64,000 bases of DNA from Deltaproteobacteria bacterium (GTDB lineage Bacteria > Desulfobacterota > Desulfuromonadia > Geobacterales > JAJYBI01). The stretch is from the NCBI GenBank assembly GCA_021779095.1, contig JAJYBI010000006.1, positions 97,898 to 161,897 on the forward strand. Reading direction: 5' to 3'. This document shows positions 41,412 to 50,249 of this stretch, in pieces (positions within the stretch are counted from its first letter, which is position 1; every line of letters starts with the position of its first letter). Both the position numbers and the translations under genes were made by a program. Under the pieces are notes generated by a model. It was not told the DNA's origin, made no database searches, and saw only the letters and a program-made list of their open reading frames with translations.

Positions 41412-41570
41412 ATGCAGAACTACGTATGCACCATCTGTCAGTATGTGTACGATCCATCCGTCGGCGATCCGGGCAACAACATCCCCCCCGGTACGCCGTT
41501 CAGCGACCTTCCCGATGAATGGTGCTGTCCCGTCTGCGGCGTCGGCAAAGAGATGTTCGAGCCGGCATGA
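41412..41570 (+). CDS. Rubredoxin
   Basis: 52 residues with Fe(Cys)4 ligands Cys6, Cys9, Cys39 and Cys42 ([20 protein letters not shown]) and the usual aromatic core. It probably passes electrons to oxygen- or peroxide-reducing enzymes or other partners in this anaerobe. AAGGAGG upstream; 35 bp after the ferredoxin gene and likely co-transcribed with it. Confidence 0.96.
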   Translation: MQNYVCTICQYVYDPSVGDPGNNIPPGTPFSDLPDEWCCPVCGVGKEMFEPA

Positions 41571-41669
41571 CTCCCCGCGGCGAAGCGGCTGACCGCCGTT
41601 TCGCCGCCCTGCGCCCGACACCATGCCGATCTCCCCGCGCCCAGCCGGTATCCGCAACACCATCGCCCG

Positions 41670-41972
41670 ATGAAGTACCTCTCCGGAATCCGTGCCACCG
41701 CCCTCATCATCATCTGCTCACTCTTTCCCGGATCGGGAGATACGGCTCCCGTCCCGCCACCTGCGCCACCACAGCCGGTTACCATCCCTCCCGAGGGTAT
41801 CCGTGCGGCCATCGGCAGCCTGTGCTCCGCGGACCGTTCACTCGCCTTGCAGTTCTCTCATGCGTACAGCATCGCCGCACCGTTTCTCCTCTTTCGTCTC
41901 AAGAGACTCGGGTACTCAAACTGTCGGGTTATTGTCACGCAGGGGGGGCTGCGCGTTTTCGCCGACCGCTGA
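41670..41972 (+). CDS. Possible small secreted protein
   Basis: 100 residues, not recognised. The N-terminus looks like a signal peptide (RATALIIICSLFPGSGDTA) followed by a Pro-rich spacer (PVPPPAPPQPVTIPP) and a short domain with two Cys. Third codon positions are mostly G/C, as in real genes here, but there is no ribosome site before the ATG. It lies between rubredoxin and the sigma54 regulator. It may be spurious. Confidence 0.4.
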   Translation: MKYLSGIRATALIIICSLFPGSGDTAPVPPPAPPQPVTIPPEGIRAAIGSLCSADRSLALQFSHAYSIAAPFLLFRLKRLGYSNCRVIVTQGGLRVFADR

Positions 41973-42031
41973 GGGGTAATGTTGCCGCTCGAATATTATT
42001 TTCGTGCGTCAAACAAAATCAAGTCATTTTA

Positions 42032-42060
42032 TTGACATGGATTCAACATCCGGTTATATT
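42032..42060 (+). promoter_or_regulatory. Sigma70 promoter of the sigma54 response regulator
   Basis: TTGACA (42032-42037), 17 bp, TATATT (42055-42060), 125 bp before the ATG. This implies a long 5' untranslated leader. Confidence 0.65.
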
Positions 42061-42185
42061 CTGCACAGTGCAACCGTTGGTCATGCAACCATTTCCGATC
42101 CTCCAGCGCGCCGTCTCGGCGTCGCCGCCCCGGAAACCGCATGAGACGCAGAAGCGGGTCCACCGACGCACGATAAAGGGCATCC

Positions 42186-43589
42186 ATGGAAAACGCAACC
42201 ATCCTCATCGCCGACGACGACCGCAAGACCAGGGATTTTGTCGCAGCCCTGCTCAAGTACAAGGGATACACGGTCATCCAGGCCATCGACGGCAAGGACG
42301 CACTGGACAAGATCGAGGAGAACCAGATCCAGCTGGTCATCACCGATCTGATGATGCCCCGCGTCAACGGTCTCGAATTCGTGAAACGGCTCAAGGCGAT
42401 GCGTCCCGACGTCATCGCCATCGCCTACAGCGCCTACGGCAACTACGAGATGACCCAGGCGCTGCTCAAGGCGGGGGTCTTCTTCTACCTGGAAAAACCG
42501 TTCAAGCTGGAGGAGCTTGAGGCGCACGTCGCCCGCGGTCTCGAACACTACCAGCTGCAGACCCAGAAACTGGGCCCCGCCCCCCGTGCCAAGAACCGCG
42601 GCCAGCTGTCGCATATCATCGGCGAACACTCAAAGATGCAGTCGCTGTTCGAGCTCATCGAGAAGGTGGCGAACTCCGACACCACGGTGCTGATCCAGGG
42701 CGAGTCGGGGACCGGCAAGGAACTGGTCGCCCGGGCGATCCACGACTTAAGTTCACGCAGCGCCAGGAACTTCATCGCCGTCAACTGTGGAGCCATCCCG
42801 GACGAGCTCCTGGAAAGCGAGCTGTTCGGCCACGAGAAGGGGGCGTTCACCGGTGCCGTTTCCAAGCGGATCGGGCGGTTCGAGATGGCGGACAAGGGGA
42901 CGCTGTTCCTCGACGAGATCGGCGAAATGAAACCGAACCTCCAGGTGAAACTGCTGCGCGTGCTGCAGAGTCAAGAACTTGACCCCATCGGTTCCACCCG
43001 TCCCAAGAAGATCGACGTGCGGATCATCGCCGCCACGAACCGCAACCTGGAGGAACAGGTACAGAACCGGGAGTTCCGGGAGGACCTGTTCTACCGACTC
43101 TCGGTCATCCCGATCCAGCTCCCCCCCTTGAGGGAGCGCAAGAGCGACATCCCCCTGCTGCTCGGCAGCTTCCTCAAGAAGATCAACGGTGCAAACCAGC
43201 GCTCCGTGACGGAGTTCGACCAGAGTGCCCTCGATGCACTGATGAACTACGACTGGCCGGGGAACGTCCGCGAGCTGGAAAACCTGGTGGAGCGGGTGGT
43301 CATCCTGAAAGGGCGCGGGAAGATCTCGGCCCCGGACCTGCCGGAAAAATACCGCGGCAGCGCCGGACGCGCCACGGTTACCGCGCCGTCCACACTCCCC
43401 GAGGAAGGGATCTGCTTCAACAGCGTCATCGAGGAGTTCGAAAACCGGCTGATCCTGCAGGCGCTGGAACGGACCGGCGGCAACAAGAAGGAGGCCGCCC
43501 AGCTCCTCAACCTGAAGCGGACCACCCTCATCGAAAAGCTGAAGAAACGGAACCTGGTCCCCTCCGATGACCAATCCTCGCCGGACTGA
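42186..43589 (+). CDS. Sigma54-dependent response regulator (NtrC family)
   Basis: 467 residues. The receiver has Asp10-12, phospho-acceptor Asp54 and Lys104. The AAA+ domain has Walker A GESGTGKE (172-179), the sigma54-contacting GAFTGA loop (219-224), [11 protein letters not shown] (Walker B) and the arginine-finger region ([13 protein letters not shown]). A Fis-type HTH ([23 protein letters not shown]) closes it. It activates sigma54 promoters once phosphorylated. No histidine kinase is adjacent, so the partner and regulon are unknown. Weak AAAGGG before the ATG. Confidence 0.94.
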   Translation: MENATILIADDDRKTRDFVAALLKYKGYTVIQAIDGKDALDKIEENQIQLVITDLMMPRVNGLEFVKRLKAMRPDVIAIAYSAYGNYEMTQALLKAGVFFYLEKPFKLEELEAHVARGLEHYQLQTQKLGPAPRAKNRGQLSHIIGEHSKMQSLFELIEKVANSDTTVLIQGESGTGKELVARAIHDLSSRSARNFIAVNCGAIPDELLESELFGHEKGAFTGAVSKRIGRFEMADKGTLFLDEIGEMKPNLQVKLLRVLQSQELDPIGSTRPKKIDVRIIAATNRNLEEQVQNREFREDLFYRLSVIPIQLPPLRERKSDIPLLLGSFLKKINGANQRSVTEFDQSALDALMNYDWPGNVRELENLVERVVILKGRGKISAPDLPEKYRGSAGRATVTAPSTLPEEGICFNSVIEEFENRLILQALERTGGNKKEAAQLLNLKRTTLIEKLKKRNLVPSDDQSSPD

Positions 43590-43619
43590 AGCAACTGTTC
43601 GCCCGGCACTATACGGCAT

Positions 43620-43653
43620 GAAAAAGGCCCCGGCAGCACTGCCGGGGCCTTTT
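43620..43653. terminator. Bidirectional terminator between the sigma54 regulator and glmS
   Basis: A-run, GGCCCCGGCA/TGCCGGGGCC stem with a GCAC loop, T-run, in the convergent gap. Confidence 0.93.
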
Positions 43654-43688
43654 GTTGTCTGTGATCATGCCGATGACGAGGGTACCGC

Positions 43689-45517
43689 CTACTCCACGGT
43701 CACCGACTTGGCCAGGTTGCGCGGCTGGTCCACATCGGTCCCCTTCAGGACGGCGATATGATAGGCGAGGAGCTGAAGCGGCACCGACATGATGATCGGC
43801 GCGAGCCACTCGTCGTCGATGGGGACCTCCAGCAGAGCCTCCGCCTTGTGGGCGATCTCGCCATCCCCCACCGAGCAGACCGCAATGACCCGCCCCCCCG
43901 GGCGATGACCTCCTCCATGTTGGAAACGGTCTTCTCGTAGGAACTGGTATGGGGCGCCAGTACCACCACCGGCATCTGGTCGTCGATGAGGGCGATGGGA
44001 CCGTGCTTCATCTCGCCGGCCGGGTATCCTTCCGCATGGATATAGGAGATCTCCTTCAGCTTGAGCGCCCCCTCCAGCGCGATGGGGTAGTTGATGCCGC
44101 GCCCCAGATAGAGAAAGTCGCGGGCGTTCATGTAGCGGCGGGCGACCTGCTCCACCTCCTCGTCCAGCGTCAGCGCCTCCTCCAGGAAGGCCGGCGCACG
44201 CACGAGGGCGGCCAGCATCTCCTGCCCGCGGAGGCGGTCAATGGTCCCCCGGACCCGCCCGAGCTTCACCGTCAAAAGGTACAGCGCCGTCAGCTGGGTC
44301 ACGAACGCCTTGGTGGAGGCGACGCCGATCTCCGGGCCGGCGTGGGTGTAGATGACCCCGTTCGCCTCCCGGGCGATGGACGAATCCACCACGTTGCAGA
44401 TGGCGATATTCTTCGCCCCCCGGGACTTCCCCTCCCGCAGGGCGGCCAGGGTATCGGCCGTCTCGCCCGACTGGGAGATGAGGAGCATGAGAGTCCGGTC
44501 GTTCACCACCGGGTTGCGGTAGCGGAACTCGGAGGCGATATCCACCTCCACCGGGATGCGGCAGTGCTCTTCGATCAGGAACTTCCCCACCAGCGCCGCG
44601 TGCCACGAGGTGCCGCAGGCGATGATGCTGATCCGCTCCACCGCCTTCAGCTGCTTGTCCGTCAGACGCAGCTCCTCCAGGTAGACGGTCCCCTCTTCCT
44701 CCCTGAGCCGCCCGGCGATGGTGTCCCGGATCGCCCTCGGCTGCTCGTAGATCTCCTTCAGCATGAAGTGCTTGAAGCCGCCCTTCTCGGCCATCATGGG
44801 GGACCAGTCGATATGGCGCGGCTTCTTCACCAGCGGCGCACCGGCCACAGTGGAAAAGACGGCCGCACCGTCCCTAAACAGGACCAGCTCGCCGTCCTCC
44901 ATGAACACCATCTCCCGGGTATGGGACAGGATGGCGGGGATGTCGGAGGCGACGAAGTACTCCCCCTCCCCCAGGCCGACCACCATGGGCGACCCCTGCT
45001 TGGCGGCAATGAGCGTCCCCGGCTCCTTCTCGCAGAGGATGCAGACGGCAAACGCCCCCCGCAGCTCCTGCAGCCCCGCGCGCACCGCCTGTTCGAAGTT
45101 CCCGGACTGCAGGTAGTGCTCCTCGATCAGGTGGGAGATGATCTCCGTATCCGTCTCGCTCAGGAAGGTATGCCCCTTCTTCCGGAGCTGTTCCTTCAGC
45201 GCCAGGTAGTTCTCGATGATGCCGTTGTGCACGACGATGATTGGCCCCGCCTGGTGGGGATGAGCGTTGGTCTCCGAAGGGCGGCCGTGGGTCGCCCAGC
45301 GGGTATGGCCGATGCCGGTCGAGCCGGAGAGCGGTTTCTCCTGGATGAGCCGCTCCAGGTTGATCAGCTTACCCTGGCTGCGGCGGGTCGCCGCCGTCCC
45401 ACCGGAGAGGGTGCAGACCCCCGCCGAGTCGTAGCCCCGGTATTCGAGACGCCTCAGCCCTTCGATGATGATGGGGGTCGCCTCCTGGCTTCCCGTGTAT
45501 CCGACAATTCCGCACAT
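43689..45517 (-). CDS. glmS: Glucosamine-6-phosphate synthase, frameshifted near the C-terminus
   Basis: Makes glucosamine-6-P from fructose-6-P and glutamine. N-terminal glutaminase with Cys2 nucleophile (MCGIVGYTG) and [19 protein letters not shown]. Two SIS domains follow ([79 protein letters not shown]). After [12 protein letters not shown] (about 43893) the frame runs into junk and stops at 43745. The missing tail ([24 protein letters not shown]... to LAKSVTVE) is intact one base out of phase. One extra G in the G7 run at 43893-43899 restores a 609-residue enzyme, the E. coli length. Sequence error, slippage or real mutation cannot be told apart. ATG 45517 has GAGGAG upstream. Confidence 0.9.
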
Positions 45518-45530
45518 GTACAATCTCCTC

Positions 45531-45565
45531 GGCGCAGGGCGCAGGGCACAAGGCTCAGGGTGAAA
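45531..45565. repeat. Heptamer array, left end of the four-helix-bundle cassette
   Basis: Five 7-base units: GGCGCAG twice, GGCACAA, GGCTCAG and GGTGAAA. It abuts the glmS ribosome site and contains the stop codon of the four-helix-bundle gene (45555-45557). Confidence 0.75.
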
Positions 45566-45947
45566 GGATGGGTAATGCTTTCGTAGTAATATTCGACCGG
45601 ACAGCTATCAGCTTTGCCAGCATTCTGGATATCTCCAGTATGCTGCATTCAAGATCAGTCGCCGTTTCTTGATCAAGGTAACCAATTTCACGGGAGATAA
45701 TCACCTGCGTCAGCAGCTCGGCCGCTGAACCTCTCGCCACGTAGAAATACCGGACCGCCTCCCTGTCCGTCTCCCGTTCGTTTCCTTCGGCAATATTGCT
45801 GGGTACCGAAACTGCAGCACGTCTCATCTGGTCGCGAAGACCGAAATCCTTGCTAAACATTCCTTTATCGGTAATGCGATAGAGAAGGACCGCAAGAGCC
45901 TTTCCCTTCTGCCAAACCTTCAGTTCTCTGAAGTGTGCCTGGCCCAT
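45555..45947 (-). CDS. Four-helix-bundle protein (23S rRNA intervening-sequence family)
   Basis: 130 residues of the four-helix-bundle/IVS family (PF05635-like): [76 protein letters not shown] and a last helix [20 protein letters not shown]. Relatives sit in 23S rRNA intervening sequences, and the related Avd protein serves diversity-generating retroelements; the function of stand-alone copies is unknown. No ribosome site is visible. The ATG lies six bases after the glmU stop, so coupling is likely. Inverted heptamer arrays stand at both ends. Confidence 0.88.
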   Translation of the reverse strand: MGQAHFRELKVWQKGKALAVLLYRITDKGMFSKDFGLRDQMRRAAVSVPSNIAEGNERETDREAVRYFYVARGSAAELLTQVIISREIGYLDQETATDLECSILEISRMLAKLIAVRSNITTKALPILSP

Positions 45948-45953
45948 GGACGA

Positions 45954-47357
45954 CTAATCTTGTGCCTTGAGCCCTGAACCTTGCGCCTTCTTCTTCACCC
46001 ACCCCTCCTTGTTCACCTGGGGCGTGCGGGAAATGGCCAGCGCATCGGGGGGGACGTCCTTCGTCACCGTGGTACCCGCCGCGATCAGCGCATTGTTCCC
46101 CACCGTCACCGGCGCCACCAGCTGCACGTCGCTCCCGACGAAGACCCCGTCGCCGATGACCGTGCAGTGCTTCTTGATCCCGTCGTAGTTGCAGGTGATG
46201 GTGCCGCAGCCGATGTTCACATCCCGCCCGATCTCCGCATCGCCCAGGTAGGTCAGGTGGGACGCCTTCGACCCCTCTCCCACGCGCGCCTTCTTCGTCT
46301 CCACGAAGTTGCCGATCTTCACGTGCGCCATCAGCTCGGTGCCGGGGCGCAGATGGGCCATGGGGCCGACCGCCGCCTCGTCGTGGATGACGGACGACTC
46401 CATGACCGTCCCCGCCTTGACCTCGACCCGGTCGCCGATGCGGCAGTCGGTGATCACGGTCCCGGGCCCGATGATGCAGCCGGCCCCGACCACCGTCGTC
46501 CCCCGCAGGCAGGCGCCGGGGTGCACGGTCGTGTCCCGGCCGATGGCCACCGTCGGGTCGATGTAGGTGGCCGCCGGGTCGATGATGGTGACGCCGTCCC
46601 GCATCAGCCGCTCGCAGGTCCGGAGGCGGATCACCGCTCCTGCCCGGGCCAGCTGGACACGGTCGTTCACCCCCATCACCTCGTCGCTGTCGTCCACGAG
46701 GCAGGGACGGCAGTCCAGGCCGCGCGCCTCGGCCGCCGCCACGATATCCGTCAGGTAGTACTCCCCCTGGGCGTTGTCGTTCTCCAACCCCCGGAGCGCC
46801 TCGAACAGAAACGGTGCCTCGACGCAGTAGATCCCCGCATTGACCTCGTCCACCGTCAGCTCCGCAGGGGAGGCGTCCTTCTGCTCCACGATCCGGACGA
46901 TCCGTCCCGTGGCATCGCGGATGATCCGGCCGTACCCGGTCGGATCGGCCATCCGGGTGGTGAGGACCGTCACGGTGGCCCCGCTCTCCCGGTGAAGGTC
47001 GATCATCCCGCGCAGGGTATCCGACCGCAGGAGCGGCACGTCGCCGCACAGGATCAGGACCGTCCCGCCGGCCGTCTCCAGCGCCGGCACCGCACAGGCG
47101 ACCGCATGTCCGGTCCCCAGCTGCTCTTCCTGGGTCACAAAGGCCAGATCCGTGGCATCGACAAAGTGCTCCCGGACCGCCTCCCCCTGGTGCCCCACCA
47201 CCACCACGGTCCGGCCGGCACCGGCGGCCCGCGCCGCATCCACCGGCCAGGCAACCATCGGCTGTCCCTCCAGCGGATGCATCACCTTGACCAGTTCGGA
47301 CTTCATCCTGGTCCCCTTGCCTGCGGCCAGAATGACCGCCGATAGATCGCTGCTCAT
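45954..47357 (-). CDS. glmU: Bifunctional GlmU: GlcN-1-P acetyltransferase / UDP-GlcNAc pyrophosphorylase
   Basis: Last two steps to UDP-GlcNAc; 467 residues. The N-terminal uridyltransferase has ILAAGKGTRMKS, EEQLGTGHAV and LCGDVPLL. The C-terminal left-handed beta-helix acetyltransferase has hexapeptide turns and the GSKASHLTYLGDAEIG active-site region. The C-terminal tail after WVKKK is translated from the heptamer array (codons for AQGSGLKAQD), so its end is probably not the ancestral one. ATG 47357 follows GGGGGAAGGAC; an upstream GTG at 47372 is less likely. Upstream of the four-helix-bundle gene and glmS. Confidence 0.95.
   Translation of the reverse strand: MSSDLSAVILAAGKGTRMKSELVKVMHPLEGQPMVAWPVDAARAAGAGRTVVVVGHQGEAVREHFVDATDLAFVTQEEQLGTGHAVACAVPALETAGGTVLILCGDVPLLRSDTLRGMIDLHRESGATVTVLTTRMADPTGYGRIIRDATGRIVRIVEQKDASPAELTVDEVNAGIYCVEAPFLFEALRGLENDNAQGEYYLTDIVAAAEARGLDCRPCLVDDSDEVMGVNDRVQLARAGAVIRLRTCERLMRDGVTIIDPAATYIDPTVAIGRDTTVHPGACLRGTTVVGAGCIIGPGTVITDCRIGDRVEVKAGTVMESSVIHDEAAVGPMAHLRPGTELMAHVKIGNFVETKKARVGEGSKASHLTYLGDAEIGRDVNIGCGTITCNYDGIKKHCTVIGDGVFVGSDVQLVAPVTVGNNALIAAGTTVTKDVPPDALAISRTPQVNKEGWVKKKAQGSGLKAQD
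45959..45986. repeat. Heptamer array, right end of the four-helix-bundle cassette, inside glmU
   Basis: Four 7-base units on the plus strand (CTTGTGC, CTTGAGC, CCTGAAC, CTTGCGC), inverted relative to 45531-45565. It encodes the last residues of GlmU and ends 12 bases before the four-helix-bundle ATG. Confidence 0.75.
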
Positions 47358-47515
47358 GTCCTTCCCCCACACCCGCTCACAGTCAGTCTGTGGTCACTTT
47401 AACCGAAGCCTCTGCGTCCGTCAAGGCAATACCAGTCCGTGCGCGGCGGGCATTCAGGTGCTTTATTCCTTTACATAACAATGCGTTATGATATATGTTC
47501 GTCCGAGGAGGCGGG

Positions 47516-48052
47516 ATGAACATTCGGGATGACCTGATACGGTTCGAGCACAGCCTGAACGAACTCATCATAAAGTACGACCAGTACTTTTTAGGGCTCG
47601 AAAAACGCGAACCGCTCAAACTGCTCGACGAGGTGGACCGGTTCGCCCGCAAGTACCAGCCGGCGCAGATCAACAACGCCATGAACCGCTTCAGGTACAC
47701 GAACCTCGTTGCCCGCCTCAACAGCTACCGTCAGCTCTGGAACAAGACCCTGCGCCTTATCGAAGACGGCAAGATCAGCCGCGGAAACGGGCTGCGCACC
47801 AGAACCTCGAAAAGGAAACCCGCCGGTCCGGAACCCATCGTATCTTCCGAGGTCCAGAAGATATTCGACGACTACATCGGCGCACGCCGCAGCTGCGGAC
47901 TGCCGGTCGACGCCATCACCCCCGACCTCATCGCCGAAGCGATCGCCACCCAGAAACCCGCCCTCGTCGAGAAGTACCGGTGCGACCAGGTGGAGTTCCG
48001 CGTCGTCGTGGAAGACGGCGCCCCCCGCATCAAGGCCCGCCCGAAGTCGTAG
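47516..48052 (+). CDS. Conserved hypothetical protein (possibly MXAN_5187 C-terminal-like)
   Basis: 178 residues, soluble, highly charged. The helical N-terminus (IRDDLIRFEHSLNELIIKYDQYFLGLEKREPLKLLDEVDRFARKY) is followed by a helical NNAMNRFRYTNLVARLNSYRQLWNKTLRLIE segment, a basic linker (TRTSKRKPAGPEP) and a small C-terminal domain ending in a beta-like VEFRVVVEDGAPRIKARPKS. The pattern recalls a delta-proteobacterial family named after MXAN_5187; this is from memory and tentative. Function unknown. ATG 47516 follows GAGGAGG; divergent from glmU. Confidence 0.75.
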   Translation: MNIRDDLIRFEHSLNELIIKYDQYFLGLEKREPLKLLDEVDRFARKYQPAQINNAMNRFRYTNLVARLNSYRQLWNKTLRLIEDGKISRGNGLRTRTSKRKPAGPEPIVSSEVQKIFDDYIGARRSCGLPVDAITPDLIAEAIATQKPALVEKYRCDQVEFRVVVEDGAPRIKARPKS

Positions 48053-48159
48053 CCACGCCATCTTTTCTGCAAAGACCCTGCATCAGTTTATTCGACCGAC
48101 GCAATCACCCAGCGCGGCTGTGCTCACACCCTCAAACTGTGTATCATCTGAAATGAAAA

Positions 48160-48179
48160 GGGCGGTCAGTTAACCGCCC
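48160..48179 (-). terminator. Terminator of the B12-radical SAM gene
   Basis: GGGCGGT/ACCGCCC stem with a six-base loop; on the minus strand it is followed by TTTT. It lies 80 bp after the gene's stop, in the convergent gap. Confidence 0.7.
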
Positions 48180-48259
48180 CGTCATCCCTTGTTGCGACAA
48201 CCTCGCCCGGCACATCTCAGGACATGCCCATTTCTACCAGCTCGTCGCTCACCGACGTT

Positions 48260-50116
48260 TCACCCCATCACCGCAATCCCCTCCGCCAAGGCGAACTCCA
48301 GGAACTCCCGCGCCGTACCGTCATCGAGCCCCAGCCCCCGGGCGAGCTTCCCCGCCGGTGTCGCACCGTCCAGCCGCTCCAGCAGCCGAAAATAGACCTC
48401 GTCCAGCGACTCGGTAAACACCTCACCCGCACGCGGGTAGATGACCGCCCGGGAGCCCGAGGGGGTGAAGGCGGCGGCAAATTCCGCCAGGTCCGACTCC
48501 CCCGCCTCCAGGATATCGAACAGTTCGTACGAGAAGCGGGCAAGGCGCGCCGACGGTGCGAGCCGCAGCGGCCGTTTCAGCAGGTCGCTCCGGGCGATCT
48601 CCCGGTCGGTGGGGAGCCCGGGGGGTACCGCCAAGAGCGCCTCCGCGTAGTGATAGTGGTAGTCCACGAAATCGAGGGCCGGTTTCAGCAGCCGCTTTCT
48701 TCGACCGGTGAAGAGTGTCGCCAGGAACGCCCGCTGCATCCGCCATATCTCCGCGTCCGCCAGCTCCTCCTCCCGAACGGCGCCGCACGTCCCCTCCAGC
48801 CAGTCGGCGAACCGCGCCAGAAGCTGCGCCGGCCTCAACCCCGCCCCCCGCGCCACCGCGGGGAACCAGGCAACCGCCCGCCCCCGGCTGTACAGGATAT
48901 CGCAGGCTTCCGCCAGCCGGGCGGCGCGGGCCATATCATTGGGGGGGAAGGAAGGGGTGGCCCGGACGAGGTAGGGGGGCTCCCGGTCGCGGTCGATCCT
49001 CAGGTCGTCCGCCCGCTCCGCCAGCGGGGTGCCGGGGAGGACGGCCAGCGGGAATATGTCCAGGCCGTTGGGCATCAGCTCCAGGGCGAAGTCGATGCTG
49101 GCCATGAATCCCGTCAGGGTGTCACCCGGCAGGCCGTAGATGAGGTCGAACCCGAATATGACCCCTTCACGGTTGAGGAGGCCGATCCGCCGCCGGAAAT
49201 CCGCCGGGTCGAGATGGCGCCCCACCCGGGCCAGCACCTGCGGATCGGCGCTCTGCAGCCCGATCTGCAGGGAGCAGCCGATGGCGGCAAAGAGCTTCGC
49301 CTGGGCGGCGTCGATGAACTCGGACCGGACCTCGAAGTGGCAGTGGATATGGGGGGCGGTCGCCCGGATCATCTTAAGGATCGCCTGCGCCCGCTGCCGG
49401 TCACGGTTGAAGGTGGAATCGAGGACGAAGAGCTGAGGCACCCCGAGCCGGACGAACCGGTCCAGCTCCTCCTGGAGCCGTTCCAGGGAGTGGGTGCGCA
49501 CCGCCCCCGCCCGCACGTCCGCGCAGTAGGCACAGGCAAAGTCGCACCCCCGCGAGAGCTCCCAGAGCATCCCACGGGAAGCCCGGTCGTCCAGGAGCCC
49601 CGCCAGCACCGGCGAGGGGAACGTGTCCAGCAGCCGCACCGGCCGCTGCCGGCCGACGCTTACGGTATCGCCATGCATGGTCGCCACACCGTCCAGCCCG
49701 TCGGGTGAACCGCCCCGGACAATCCGCCCGACCGCCTCCACGAACGGAATCTCACCCTCGCCGACGATGAGGAAATCGAAGGGAGCGGCCCTGAGCAACC
49801 GCTCCGGGGTTGCCGTCGGCTCCGGTCCGCCGGCGAAGATCATCAGCCCCGGCCGGGCCGCCCGCAGCTCCCGGGCGATCGCCACCGTCAGGGGAGTATT
49901 CCAGAGATAGACGGAAAAGCCCACCAGCTGCGGTTCGCCGTCGAGAATCGTCGCCGCGCACGCCGCTGGATCGTCGCCGGCGTGGAAATCGGCGAGGGAA
50001 ACCCGCACGGCTGCCAGCGCCTCGTCCGCACCCAGGGCGGCGGCGAGGCAGGCGTTTGCCAGGGGAACCGCCTGCGGCGACGGATAGGCATGTAGGGCGA
50101 CGAGGGAAATACGCAT
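48260..50116 (-). CDS. B12-binding-domain radical SAM protein
   Basis: 618 residues. The N-terminal cobalamin-binding-like domain (about 1-140) has LVGFSVYLWNTPLTVAIARELRAARPGLMIFAGGPEPTATPE and IVGEGEIPF. The radical SAM domain follows with Cys191, Cys195 and Cys198 (SRGCDFACAYCAD), FEVRSEFID and GLQSADPQVLARVGR. A long C-terminal domain of the DUF4080 kind is likely. It probably performs an unusual methylation or ring rearrangement; the substrate is unknown. ATG 50116 gives the family start MRISLVALHA; the frame is open to 50305 but overlaps the next gene. Confidence 0.87.
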   Translation of the reverse strand: MRISLVALHAYPSPQAVPLANACLAAALGADEALAAVRVSLADFHAGDDPAACAATILDGEPQLVGFSVYLWNTPLTVAIARELRAARPGLMIFAGGPEPTATPERLLRAAPFDFLIVGEGEIPFVEAVGRIVRGGSPDGLDGVATMHGDTVSVGRQRPVRLLDTFPSPVLAGLLDDRASRGMLWELSRGCDFACAYCADVRAGAVRTHSLERLQEELDRFVRLGVPQLFVLDSTFNRDRQRAQAILKMIRATAPHIHCHFEVRSEFIDAAQAKLFAAIGCSLQIGLQSADPQVLARVGRHLDPADFRRRIGLLNREGVIFGFDLIYGLPGDTLTGFMASIDFALELMPNGLDIFPLAVLPGTPLAERADDLRIDRDREPPYLVRATPSFPPNDMARAARLAEACDILYSRGRAVAWFPAVARGAGLRPAQLLARFADWLEGTCGAVREEELADAEIWRMQRAFLATLFTGRRKRLLKPALDFVDYHYHYAEALLAVPPGLPTDREIARSDLLKRPLRLAPSARLARFSYELFDILEAGESDLAEFAAAFTPSGSRAVIYPRAGEVFTESLDEVYFRLLERLDGATPAGKLARGLGLDDGTAREFLEFALAEGIAVMG

Positions 50117-50249
50117 GGGAGCACCGGACGGAGACAGGATAGTGGACTGCCTGGAACAAAGTATGGCACAGACGCAAAGGGCCGACAACGGGAAAGGTGC
50201 GCACTGAGGACGACGGCGGAAGCGCCGGGAGGGAAAGGACTTCCGCCGG

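Noticed and set aside
41519..42520. A 333-codon plus-strand frame spanning rubredoxin to the sigma54 regulator
   Set aside because: It overlaps the out-of-frame rubredoxin and regulator genes, has Arg/Pro/Gly-rich shadow composition and no domain.
43893..43899. Programmed ribosomal frameshift in glmS
   Set aside because: A homopolymer tract is present, but GlmS is not known to use frameshifting and I see no stimulatory structure; a sequence error or slippage is more economical. Kept only as a possibility in the finding.
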